Positions 27,428 through 35,065 of a stretch of DNA of 64,000 bases are shown in pieces. Position 1 is the first letter of the stretch; every line of letters begins with the position of its first letter. The position numbers and the translations under genes were made by a program. The DNA is from Altererythrobacter sp. B11. Lineage in GTDB: Bacteria > Pseudomonadota > Alphaproteobacteria > Sphingomonadales > Sphingomonadaceae. The stretch is from the NCBI RefSeq assembly GCF_003569745.1, contig NZ_AP018498.1, forward strand, positions 434,001 through 498,000, in the 5' to 3' direction. Under the pieces are notes generated by a model. That model searched no databases. It was not told the origin of the DNA and worked only from the letters and a program-made list of their open reading frames with translations.

Positions 27428-27679
27428 ATGATCACTTCCCGCCAGGTGCGGGCCGCTCGCGCACTTCTTGGCTGGACACAGGAGACGCTCGCCGAGAAGG
27501 CCATTATTGCTCTGACCGCGCTGAAGCGGCTGGAATCGGAGAGTTATAAGCCGGTGAACGACAATACCCGGCATCAGGTGATGAAGGCGCTTGAGGCGGC
27601 GGGGATTGTCTTCCTCGATTCGGATCGAGGCCGAGGCGTGTTGCTCGTGACCGATTCAAGTCCCGAACAGCGCAAGTAG
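27428..27679 (+). CDS. XRE-family HTH regulator
   Basis: An 83-residue protein with a single helix-turn-helix domain (VRAARALLGWTQETLAEKA, then LTALKRLESE). The short C-terminal tail, GIVFLDSDRGRGVLL, is common in small mobile-element regulators. The palindrome at 27370-27386 is its likely operator. It lies just upstream of the QseM-like anti-activator gene. In ICEMlSymR7A a small HTH protein, QseC, controls qseM from a neighbouring position; similar control is possible here but not shown. Confidence 0.75.
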   Translation: MITSRQVRAARALLGWTQETLAEKAIIALTALKRLESESYKPVNDNTRHQVMKALEAAGIVFLDSDRGRGVLLVTDSSPEQRK

Positions 27680-27818
27680 CCGGCAACGGAGCGGGTCCGA
27701 CTGTTCGCGCAGTATCAGAGGGCCATAGCAAAGACGGTGCGATTACTTCGATCCATTATGGTGTATAGGCGATGAATCAGCAGGCGCAGGGGGCTATGGC
27801 TGAAAGCGGAACGAGGCG

Positions 27819-28082
27819 ATGGCAATAGCCGCTTTCGAGGATCGCGCCCCGGACGCGCCCCATGTCACCGACTATGATGAGCATCATCATCGGACCTATT
27901 GGCGACTGCTCGATGCGGCCGACGAAAATGCCGACTGGCGCGAAGCCGTTCGCATCATCTTCGGGATCGACCCTGCCGCCGAACCGGAACGCGCCCGCTC
28001 CGTCTATGACTCGCATCTCGCCCGCGCGCGCTGGATGACCGCGACCGGCTATCGCCACTATCTGCGCCCGCCGCCGAACTGA
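27819..28082 (+). CDS. DUF2285 single-domain protein, QseM-like anti-activator
   Basis: An 87-residue protein with the DUF2285-type segment RTYWRLLDAADENADWREAVRI followed by YDSHLARARWMTATGYRHYL. Single-domain DUF2285 proteins include QseM of ICEMlSymR7A, which binds the activator FseA and keeps excision and transfer off. The gene lies between an XRE regulator and an FseA-like gene, the order expected for such a switch. The functional reading comes from family and context. Confidence 0.65.
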   Translation: MAIAAFEDRAPDAPHVTDYDEHHHRTYWRLLDAADENADWREAVRIIFGIDPAAEPERARSVYDSHLARARWMTATGYRHYLRPPPN

Positions 28083-28241
28083 GAGCGGCCCCGGAACACG
28101 CGCAGCGGTGCGTATAATCCCTTCAAAATGCTGACTTGAATCCGCTATGCGGCCGCCTGCCCGGCAGGGCTTCTCGGCAACGGCGGCGGTGAGAACATCT
28201 TCCAACGCGCCCCGCAGAGGGCCATGCTTGGGAGGGTTACG

Positions 28242-29018
28242 ATGCCGCCTGAGAGGGACTGGCGCGCGCCCCTGAACGAGACCGGGGACGACGCGCTGCA
28301 ATATACGGACATCGCCATCGGCTATCTCGGCCGCAATACCCGCTATCGCGCCGAATACCAGCGCGCGCTCGGCCGCGTGAAACGTGGCGCGATCTCCGCC
28401 GACGACGCTACCGCCGCCCTGGTGGATCGCTGGGGGATCAGCTACCACGCCGCGCCCGGCGCGGCCTTCGACCGCAAGCTGGCGGTCGCGCGCCCCGACC
28501 TCTCGCCGGCGAGCATCATCCTCGCGCCCGCGGTCGCCGGCATCGGCGCCGGCCCGCTCGACTTGGCGGCGCTGGGCGACATTCGCGCCCGGATCAGGAT
28601 GGGCGACGTCCTGCATGTCATCCTCGCCGATCCCGATGGCGATGAGCATCTGTGCGTGTGCGGATCACGTCACGACGCGATGGCCTTGATGGTGCCGATC
28701 GAACCCGCCCCCTTCGCGCGCCTCGCATCGGCCGAGCGCCTGTGCCGCCGCCTCAGCGGCATGGCGGCCGGCCCGCCGGCGCTACGCCCGCCGCCCTTCC
28801 GGCGCGAACATCTCCTCACCCTGCTGCAAGTGCTCGACGGTCGCCGCGCGGGCGCCAGCCAGCGAGAGCTGGCCGCCTCGCTGATCCACCCCAAGGTCCG
28901 TCACTACACGCCTACCGAATGGACGGACAGCGCGGAACGCAAGTGCATCAGACGCTGGCTCAAGGAAGCCGTCGAGCTGCGCGACGGCGGTTACATCCGG
29001 TTGCTGCGGGGCGGCTGA
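28242..29018 (+). CDS. DUF6499-DUF2285 protein, FseA-like transfer activator
   Basis: A 258-residue protein. The N-terminal part has YLGRNTRYRAEYQRALG, the DUF6499 signature. The C-terminal part has LLTLLQVLDGRRAGASQRELAA and a closing GGYIRLLRGG, the DUF2285 signature. FseA of the Mesorhizobium symbiosis ICE has the same two domains but is made by programmed frameshifting of two frames; here they form one continuous frame. The ATG at 28242 has GGGAGG seven bases upstream. It probably activates the downstream excisionase-like gene and perhaps transfer genes. Confidence 0.75.
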   Translation: MPPERDWRAPLNETGDDALQYTDIAIGYLGRNTRYRAEYQRALGRVKRGAISADDATAALVDRWGISYHAAPGAAFDRKLAVARPDLSPASIILAPAVAGIGAGPLDLAALGDIRARIRMGDVLHVILADPDGDEHLCVCGSRHDAMALMVPIEPAPFARLASAERLCRRLSGMAAGPPALRPPPFRREHLLTLLQVLDGRRAGASQRELAASLIHPKVRHYTPTEWTDSAERKCIRRWLKEAVELRDGGYIRLLRGG

Positions 29019-29095
29019 GGGGGACATTGGCGACCCGGTCGCCCGCGTCCCCTTCTCCACATAGGGGGCATTTCGCCATCATTCCCTCCTGTCCG

Positions 29096-29118
29096 CCGGA
29101 CCCCTTTTTCGGGGCCGG
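29096..29118 (+). promoter_or_regulatory. Hairpin in the leader of the excisionase-like gene
   Basis: CCGG-A-CCCC (29096-29104) pairs with GGGGCCGG (29111-29118) around a T-rich loop. It sits 20 bp before the ATG and just before the AGGAGG ribosome binding site. It could be a weak terminator of the FseA-like gene or a translational control element. Confidence 0.35.
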
Positions 29119-29138
29119 CCGTCACCAGGAGGATCATC

Positions 29139-29405
29139 ATGGCCGAGCTTGTCGCCGCCACAACGCCACGCTATCTCAAGACGCCCGACGCGGCGATCCA
29201 CCTCGGCCTCTCGGCCCGCACGCTGGAAAAGCATCGCTGCTACGGCACCGGCCCCGTGTTCCGCAGGCTCGGCGGTCGGATCGTCTATGCGATCGACGAT
29301 CTCGACGCCTGGGCCGCGCTCGGCACCCGCCGGTCCACGTCCGATCCGGGCAGCGGCGTCGTCCATCCCGCCAAGCGCCTGCCCACCGATTGCGTGCGCC
29401 GCTGA
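29139..29405 (+). CDS. HTH (excisionase/AlpA-type) DNA-binding protein, candidate recombination directionality factor
   Basis: An 88-residue protein with a winged-HTH/MerR-like core: YLKTPDAAIHLGLSARTLEKHR, then GPVFRRLGGRIVYAIDDLDAW. This fold is shared by phage excisionases and by RdfS of ICEMlSymR7A, which FseA activates. It lies directly after the FseA-like gene, which supports a role in excision. It could also be an activator of repA, which begins seven bases downstream. AGGAGG precedes the ATG. Confidence 0.65.
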   Translation: MAELVAATTPRYLKTPDAAIHLGLSARTLEKHRCYGTGPVFRRLGGRIVYAIDDLDAWAALGTRRSTSDPGSGVVHPAKRLPTDCVRR

Positions 29406-29411
29406 GCACCG

Positions 29412-30305
29412 ATGCCCACCGCACGCTCCCTTTCCGGCCGGTCGAGCGCCGAGCGCACGCAGCTTGAACTGTTCCGCTCGGTCCCCGGCGACCTTGCGGC
29501 CCGCGACGCCCAGAACTTGATGGCCTGGCCGTTCTTCTCGCTCGCCAAGGCCCGCCGCACCGCGCCCATCGACTTCCGCGTGGGCGCGACATGGATCTCG
29601 GTCGAGGCCGTGCCCGAGCACGGCATGGCGACTATTTGGGACGCCGACGTGCTGATCTGGGCGGCGAGCCAGCTCATCGAGGCGCGCGACGCCGGACGGC
29701 CGACCTCGCGCCTGATGGTGACGACGCCGCACGAGATACTGGCGTTCACCCGGCGCGGCACCGGCAAGGCGAGCTACGAGCGGCTGAAGGCCGCGCTCGA
29801 CCGCCTGCAATCCACGACCGTCGCCACTTCGATCCGGCAGCAGCACCAGCGCCGCCGCCATCGTTTCTCATGGATCAACGAATGGCGCGAGCTGGCGGAC
29901 AGTAACGGCCGTGCGCTCGGTATCGAGCTGATCCTGCCCGACTGGTTCTATGCCGGCGTGCTCGACCGCGCGCTCGTGCTGACCATCGACCGCGCCTATT
30001 TCGACCTCACGGGCGGGCTTGAACGCTGGCTCTACCGCATCGTGCGCAAGCATGGCGGGCGGCAGGAAGGCGGCTGGAGCTTCGACGTTCCGCACCTCTA
30101 CCTGAAATCCGGCGTGCTCTCGCCGCTGCGCCGGTTCGCGTTCGAGCTGCGCGCCATCGTCGCGCGCCAACCGCTCCCCGGCTACGTCCTCACGCTTGAA
30201 CATGCGCTCGGCCGCGACCGGCTCAACTTCACCCCTATCCCCGTCGATCCGTTCGACGCGGCCATGCGCCGTGTCGGCCTCAAGCCTGTGGAGAACTGGC
30301 CATGA
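29412..30305 (+). CDS. repA: Replication initiator protein A (RepA, RPA family)
   Basis: A 297-residue protein matching the plasmid RPA family: LMAWPFFSLAKARRTAPIDF, WDADVLIWAASQL, TPHEILAFTRRGTG and FDLTGGLERWLYRIVRKHGG. Such proteins start plasmid replication by binding iterons. Three iteron-like repeats begin four bases after its stop. On an ICE it may drive replication of the excised circle. It follows the HTH gene closely and is probably co-transcribed. Confidence 0.85.
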   Translation: MPTARSLSGRSSAERTQLELFRSVPGDLAARDAQNLMAWPFFSLAKARRTAPIDFRVGATWISVEAVPEHGMATIWDADVLIWAASQLIEARDAGRPTSRLMVTTPHEILAFTRRGTGKASYERLKAALDRLQSTTVATSIRQQHQRRRHRFSWINEWRELADSNGRALGIELILPDWFYAGVLDRALVLTIDRAYFDLTGGLERWLYRIVRKHGGRQEGGWSFDVPHLYLKSGVLSPLRRFAFELRAIVARQPLPGYVLTLEHALGRDRLNFTPIPVDPFDAAMRRVGLKPVENWP

Positions 30306-30308
30306 GGC

Positions 30309-30372
30309 TCGGACTATCGGGAACGGCCGGATTCGGACGATCGGGAACGCGAGACTCGGACTTTCGGGAACG
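30309..30372 (+). repeat. Three iteron-like direct repeats (candidate replication origin)
   Basis: TCGGACTATCGGGAACG, TCGGACGATCGGGAACG and TCGGACTTTCGGGAACG start at 30309, 30333 and 30356. The 23-24 bp spacing puts them about two helical turns apart on one face of DNA. Their place directly after repA fits RepA-binding iterons. A hairpin AAGAATCC-TTC-GGATTCTT follows at 30438-30456. Confidence 0.65.
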
Positions 30373-30525
30373 CGCGGTCCTCGCAAACCCGCAGAAATCC
30401 TCGCGGAATCGGCCCCCTTCTAACGATGCTAATAGAAAAGAATCCTTCGGATTCTTGCTAACGGCGCGCGCGGCTCTGGACGCCGCTGCCAGTCAGCACG
30501 CGCGGCACACCCCCGGAGACCTCCC

Positions 30526-31047
30526 ATGATCGATGACCGGCCCCCGGCCGTGCGCGGCAGCGGCGCATTCAGCGCGCTCGCCCGCGACGGCCTCACCCAT
30601 GTCGAACTGACCTGGATCGAGAAGAAGCTGGAGCACTGGATACGCTTCGGCCGCATCGCCCAGGACCGCATCCTGACGCGCCGAACCCGCGTCGTCGGCT
30701 TCCGTCCGGGCGCCGTCTTCGCGTTCGTGCGCTGGGCGGCCAACGACTTCGGCACGATCGTCTCGCGCATCGACGTGGTGCGCGCGGTCGCGGCCAACGA
30801 AGCCTACACGACGCTGCCGTTCGTGCGGCCGGGCGGCGACATCCTGCTCAAGATCGAGGGCTGGCCCAAGGTTAGCCAAGTGCTCGCCGCGATCGACGCG
30901 GTGGAAGCGGCCGGCGTCGATCCCTGCGATGCGGCTGCCGACCATTGGCGGCACGTCCACAACCGCATCGCCGCCGGCCAGCAGCCGCGCCTCTACACGA
31001 TCGAGCGCCATCACGCCTGGCTCAAGCGCCGGGAGATCGAAGAATGA
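30526..31047 (+). CDS. DUF2840 family protein
   Basis: A 173-residue protein: THVELTWIEKKLEHWIRFGR, RRTRVVGFRPGAVFAFVRW and TLPFVRPGGDILLKIEGWPK, the DUF2840 pattern. The family is found almost only in transfer regions of alphaproteobacterial conjugative elements beside traF. Function unknown. Its stop overlaps the traF start (ATGA). The 220 bases upstream hold the iterons and a hairpin. Confidence 0.85.
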   Translation: MIDDRPPAVRGSGAFSALARDGLTHVELTWIEKKLEHWIRFGRIAQDRILTRRTRVVGFRPGAVFAFVRWAANDFGTIVSRIDVVRAVAANEAYTTLPFVRPGGDILLKIEGWPKVSQVLAAIDAVEAAGVDPCDAAADHWRHVHNRIAAGQQPRLYTIERHHAWLKRREIEE

Positions 31048-31622
31048 CGCGCCGTCGCTATGCCATCGCGACGGCTATCACTGCGTCCGCCTTCGCCACG
31101 GCCTTCGTCGCCATCGCCGTCGCCGATCCGCTCCCGCGCGTCATCTGGAACGCCAGCGCCAGCGCACCGATCGGGCTCTATCGCATCCATCCCGATCGCG
31201 ATCCAAAACTGGGCGATCTGGTCGCTGTCGCGCCGCCCGAGCGACTTTCCCGCTGGCTTTCGGCGCGCGGTTATTTGCCCGAGGGCGTGCCGCTCCTGAA
31301 GCATGTCGCCGCGAAGACCGGACAGCGCGTGTGCCGCATTGGTGCTGTGGTGAGCGTCGATGGCCAGTTCGTCGCCAGCGCCCGCGCGCGTGACGGGCGG
31401 GGCCGCCCGCTGCCGGTCTGGCGAGGTTGCCGCACGCTGCAACCGGGCGAGCTGCTGCTGCTCAATCCCGCCCATCCCGACAGTCTGGACGGTCGCTACT
31501 TCGGCCCGCTGCCGGCCTCCGCCGTCATCGGACGCGCCACGTCGCTCTGGCTGCGCGCGCCCTCCCCAACCCCTTCAACCCCCAAAGCCAAGGAGATCGG
31601 CCATGCAAACCAACATCTTTGA
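31044..31622 (+). CDS. traF: TraF-type S26 signal peptidase of the transfer system
   Basis: A 192-residue protein with an N-terminal membrane anchor (about residues 6-27). The catalytic Ser lies in NASASAPIGLYRI, and the Lys is likely in the PLLKHVAAKTGQ segment, followed by the conserved VCRIGAVVSVDG and PHPDSLDGRYFGPL-like end. In RP4, TraF matures and cyclises the TrbC pilin, which is also present here (38636). It acts at the inner membrane. Overlaps both neighbours slightly. Confidence 0.85.
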   Translation: MTRRRYAIATAITASAFATAFVAIAVADPLPRVIWNASASAPIGLYRIHPDRDPKLGDLVAVAPPERLSRWLSARGYLPEGVPLLKHVAAKTGQRVCRIGAVVSVDGQFVASARARDGRGRPLPVWRGCRTLQPGELLLLNPAHPDSLDGRYFGPLPASAVIGRATSLWLRAPSPTPSTPKAKEIGHANQHL

Positions 31623-31935
31623 ATCCACCGCCGACGGCTATGCCGGCCGCGTTCGGCTGTTCGGCATCAACGAAGCGATCGTGCTTGTCGCGCTCGATCC
31701 GAGCGACGCCGAAAATGCGCCCGATTACCGCGTCCACCTCGACGACGAGGACGGCCCCGAAGTCGGCGGCGCGTGGAAACGGGTCGGCGAACGCGCCGGT
31801 GACTACATCGCGCTTGAGATCGACAGCCCGCTATTTGGATCGCCGTTCCGGCCGGTGCTGTTCCGCGCCGATGATGATGGCCGGACGTTCCGGTTGTCGT
31901 GGAAGCGACCCAAGCCGCGCGATGATCGGAGTTGA
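31603..31935 (+). CDS. DUF736 family protein, second copy
   Basis: A 110-residue protein starting MQTNIFESTADGYAGRVRLF, with APDYRVHLDDEDGPEVGGAW and RTFRLSWKRP. It is a diverged DUF736 relative of the copy at 23805. AAGGAG lies just before its ATG, inside the last codons of traF. Function unknown; always linked to transfer genes. Confidence 0.8.
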   Translation: MQTNIFESTADGYAGRVRLFGINEAIVLVALDPSDAENAPDYRVHLDDEDGPEVGGAWKRVGERAGDYIALEIDSPLFGSPFRPVLFRADDDGRTFRLSWKRPKPRDDRS

Positions 31936-31938
31936 TCG

Positions 31939-32841
31939 GTGCTGTCCCCGATCATCCCTTTGTTCGCGGAAAGGCCGTCTCATCCCTCCGTCCCGCTCGG
32001 TCACAGGCCGGCCGGCGCGCGCAGCGAAGGTCAAGGGCGGCCCCCGGCCGGCGCATCGCGCGCACCCTTTGCCGGAGCGAGCACGCTGGCAGGCTGGCGG
32101 CGGAGCGGGGGCGGGTCGCCCGCCATGCTCGCGGTCCTGCTGCTGCTCTTGCCGGGCGCTGCGCCTGTCGCCGCGCTGGCGCAGTATGCGCCCGCCGAAC
32201 GATCGGCCGCGCGCCATCCCTATGCTGTCCATGTCGCCGACGCAGCCCAGCACTTCGGCATCCCCGAGCGCTGGATATGGGCTGTCATGCGCGTCGAGAG
32301 CAACGGCGACTCCCGCGCGATATCGTCGGCCGGAGCGATGGGCCTGATGCAGATCATGCCCGGCACCTGGGCGGGCCTCCGCGCACGCCACGGGCTGGGG
32401 AATGATCCCTATGACGTGCGCGACAACATCATGGCGGGCGCGGCCTATCTGCGGGCGATGCACGACCGCTATGGCAATGCGACGGCGATGCTGGCGGCCT
32501 ACAATGCCGGGCCGGGCCGCTACGACGAATATCTGTCGCGCGGTCGCCCGCTGCCCACCGAAACGCTCGCCTATCTCGCAAAGCTGGCGGCGATCATCGG
32601 CAGTTCGGGCGACAGTCAGCTTGCCGCCGCGCCGCCATCCGATCCCTTCGCATGGCGTCGTGCCGCGCTGTTCGCGGTGCGACCGGGGGCGCTTTCGACC
32701 GCGCAACCGGCTGCCGACCGGACGGGATCCGATGCGCAGCCGGAGCGACCGTCCGCCGACCACGCCGAGCTTGTGCTGGCCGACGCGCCCGCGCCATCCA
32801 ACGGCCTGTTCGTCCCCCTTTCCGGGCGTTCTCCGCCATGA
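31939..32841 (+). CDS. Lytic transglycosylase (VirB1-like)
   Basis: A 300-residue protein with an SLT/lysozyme-like domain at about residues 95-200: WIWAVMRVESNGDSRAISSAGAMGLMQIMPGT (split here as VMRVES with the catalytic Glu, then GAMGLMQIMPGT) and MLAAYNAGPGRYDEYL. It would cut peptidoglycan locally to let the type IV secretion channel pass. A signal-like segment, MLAVLLLLLPGAAPVAALAQ, begins at 32125, so the true start may be that ATG rather than the GTG at 31939. It lies between DUF736 and the candidate oriT. Confidence 0.85.
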   Translation: MLSPIIPLFAERPSHPSVPLGHRPAGARSEGQGRPPAGASRAPFAGASTLAGWRRSGGGSPAMLAVLLLLLPGAAPVAALAQYAPAERSAARHPYAVHVADAAQHFGIPERWIWAVMRVESNGDSRAISSAGAMGLMQIMPGTWAGLRARHGLGNDPYDVRDNIMAGAAYLRAMHDRYGNATAMLAAYNAGPGRYDEYLSRGRPLPTETLAYLAKLAAIIGSSGDSQLAAAPPSDPFAWRRAALFAVRPGALSTAQPAADRTGSDAQPERPSADHAELVLADAPAPSNGLFVPLSGRSPP

Positions 32842-32946
32842 GCAGCTCTTGCGCTCTATGGCGTGTTCCCTCGCAGCCTCTCGCAGCGCCGGACGGGTGC
32901 AAGGCTCTGTTTTTGAAGGGGAAGGCTGGAGGGCAAGATAAAGGGC

Positions 32947-33087
32947 GGCAATGTGCGGAGCCCTTGCGCCTCGGTTGTGGCCTTGATTCTCAAGGCTTTC
33001 GGGCATTGCTGCGCAATGTGTGCGGAAATCCCGCACTGTGCGGCGCAGGGCCGAAGCCCGTCGCCATAAGGGTTTGCCGCACATTGC
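32947..33087 (+). other. Candidate origin of transfer (nested inverted repeats before the relaxase gene)
   Basis: GGCAATGTGCGG at 32947-32958 is answered by CCGCACATTGC at 33077-33087. Between them lie GCAATGTGTGCGG (33013-33025) and CCGCACTGTGCGG (33031-33043), with a hairpin TGCGG-AAATC-CCGCA. Repeats of this kind directly upstream of a relaxase gene are typical for oriT. No nic site was identified. Confidence 0.4.
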
Positions 33088-33100
33088 GGCCTGTCGCGCC

Positions 33101-34831
33101 ATGAGCGGCGACGACGATTTCCGTATTCGGCCTGGTCGCATCCGCTCGCGAGGAAGCCAGCGGGCGTTGCCGATCATCGTCCAGGCGCTCGCCGCCGCGC
33201 AGAGGGCCGGCGGTCATGTCTCGCGCCGTGGCCGCATCGTCGCGCCGGGCCGCTCGACCTTCGGCCGGGGCCGCGTGGCGAGCGTGCGCGCCACCCACCG
33301 GCTCGGGCACCGATCGCGCCAGGTTATCGTCAAGGCGCGCGTCGTCCGGCACGGCGGCCGCGCCTCCCTCGCCGCCCATCTCAATTACCTGCAACGCGAT
33401 GGCGTCACGCGCGACGGCGAAAAGGGCGTGTTGTTCGGCGCGGAGGCGGACGGCCTCGACCGCAACGAGTTCGCGGCGCGCTGCGAGGACGACCGCCACC
33501 ATTTCAGGTTCATCGTCTCGCCTGAGGACGCTGAGCAGATGCGCGACCTCAAGGGCTTCACCCGCGAGCTGATGACGCGGATGGAAAAGGATCTCGGCAC
33601 CCGCCTGGACTGGCGAGCGGTCGAGCATTGGAACACCGATAACCCGCACGTCCACATCATCGTGCGCGGCGTCGCCGAGGACGGGCAGAACCTCGTCATC
33701 TCGCGCGACTATATCCGCGAGGGGATGCGGGCGCAGGCGCGCGAGATCGTCACCCAGGAACTCGGCCCGCGCACCGACCTCGAAATCCGGCAATCGCTGG
33801 AGCGGCAGGTCGATGCCGAACGCTGGACCGAGATCGACCGCGACTTGTCGCGGACGATGCAGCGCGACGGCGTGATCGACATGGCGCCCGAACCCGGCGT
33901 CCGGCCGGACGGCGACCATGTGCTGAGGACGGGCCGACTGCGCAAGCTGGAGGGGCTCGGCCTCGCCAACGAGATCGCGCCCGGCCAGTGGACGCTGGCG
34001 GACAACGCCCAGGCCGCGCTGCGCGAGCTGGGCGAGCGCGACGACATCATCAAGCGGATGCACAAGGCGATGAGCGACCGCGGCATCGACCGGGGCGCCG
34101 GCAGCTACGTCCTTGACGCCGATCCGGCTCAGCCCGTTGTCGGCAGGCTGGTCGATCGCGGCCTGCATGACGAGCTGACCGGCAAAGCCTATGCGATCGT
34201 GGACGGGATCGATGGCCGCACCCACCATGTCCAGCTTCCCGACATCGAGGCGACCGGCGATTGCCGGCCCGGCGCGATCGTCGAGCTGCGCCGCTTCGAG
34301 GACCGGAAGGGCCGGCAGCGGGTGGCGCTGGCCGTGCGCTCCGACATGGACATCGAGGCGCAGGTTCGCGCGCCGGGGGCGACCTGGCTCGACCGGCGCA
34401 ACCTGTCGAGCGATGGCCATGATCTCGGCGGCGGCTTCGGGTCTGAGGTGCGCGCCGCGATGGAGGCCCGCGCCGAGCATCTCGCCGACGAGGGGCTCGC
34501 GCGGCGGCAGGGCCAGCGCATCATCTTCGCGCGCAACCTACTCGACACGCTCCGCCGCCGCGAGCTGGACGAAGCCGCCAAGGACTTGTCAGCCGAGGTC
34601 GGCCTGCCGCACGCGCCGTCCACGGCCGGGGAGTATGTCGCGGGCACCGTGCGTCAGCGCATCACGCTCGCCTCGGGCCGCTTCGCCATGATCGACAACG
34701 GCCTGAGCTTCCAGCTTGTGCCCTGGTCTCCCTCGCTCGACCGCCAGATCGGCAAGCACATCTCCGGCGTCATGCGCGCGGGCGGCGGCGTCGATTGGTC
34801 GTTCGGTCGCGGGCGGGGGCTGGGCCTCTAA
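33101..34831 (+). CDS. Relaxase with DUF3363 domain (VirD2/MOBP-type)
   Basis: A 576-residue protein. The N-terminal relaxase domain has an LAAHLNYLQRDGV region with the family Tyr-type environment, HHFRFIVSPEDAEQM and the metal-binding motif NPHVHIIVRG (HxH). The DUF3363 C-terminal part begins around residue 270 (GRLRKLEGLGLA). It would nick oriT and pilot the strand into the recipient through TraG. The start at 33101 excludes the oriT-like repeats. It is likely the RlxS-type relaxase of this ICE class. Confidence 0.88.
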   Translation: MSGDDDFRIRPGRIRSRGSQRALPIIVQALAAAQRAGGHVSRRGRIVAPGRSTFGRGRVASVRATHRLGHRSRQVIVKARVVRHGGRASLAAHLNYLQRDGVTRDGEKGVLFGAEADGLDRNEFAARCEDDRHHFRFIVSPEDAEQMRDLKGFTRELMTRMEKDLGTRLDWRAVEHWNTDNPHVHIIVRGVAEDGQNLVISRDYIREGMRAQAREIVTQELGPRTDLEIRQSLERQVDAERWTEIDRDLSRTMQRDGVIDMAPEPGVRPDGDHVLRTGRLRKLEGLGLANEIAPGQWTLADNAQAALRELGERDDIIKRMHKAMSDRGIDRGAGSYVLDADPAQPVVGRLVDRGLHDELTGKAYAIVDGIDGRTHHVQLPDIEATGDCRPGAIVELRRFEDRKGRQRVALAVRSDMDIEAQVRAPGATWLDRRNLSSDGHDLGGGFGSEVRAAMEARAEHLADEGLARRQGQRIIFARNLLDTLRRRELDEAAKDLSAEVGLPHAPSTAGEYVAGTVRQRITLASGRFAMIDNGLSFQLVPWSPSLDRQIGKHISGVMRAGGGVDWSFGRGRGLGL

Positions 34832-34975
34832 GGGCAGATCACACGCGCTGCATCAATCCGATGGTGCAGCGCATCGCCGTTGACCACGAGTGCGCAGAGA
34901 GTCGGGCCGTGGTCCGGCTATCGTGTGAATATTCGTCCAATAACGCCGATCGCGCTCGGAAATATAATGGGCCAA

Positions 34976-35020
34976 ACTACGCTACTCCCTGTCTTTCTAC
35001 GCTAGACTTTCCTCCATAAT
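34976..35020 (+). promoter_or_regulatory. Transfer-operon control element upstream of traG (copy 1)
   Basis: Two half-sites, CTACGCTAC at 34977 and CTACGCTAG at 34997, are exactly 20 bp apart. The surrounding 33 bases (34976-35008) match 26 of 33 bases of the region upstream of trbB. A -10-like CATAAT lies at 35015-35020 with no good -35, suggesting an activator-dependent promoter whose start would fall near 35027. Confidence 0.6.
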
Positions 35021-35065
35021 AACGGTGACTTGATTTGGTATCCGACCCGCATCGACTTCGATGCC

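Noticed and set aside
30302-30529. Short open frame starting at the repA stop (ATGA overlap)
   Set aside because: It reads through the iteron-like repeats and has no family match; the repeats explain the sequence better.
33020-33100. Longer N-terminus for the relaxase
   Set aside because: This extension would translate the oriT-like repeats and has no family similarity; ATG 33101 is a better start.
32652-33104. 150-codon open frame across the transglycosylase end and the candidate oriT
   Set aside because: It lies mostly out of frame within a supported gene and then runs through the inverted repeats; no domain seen.
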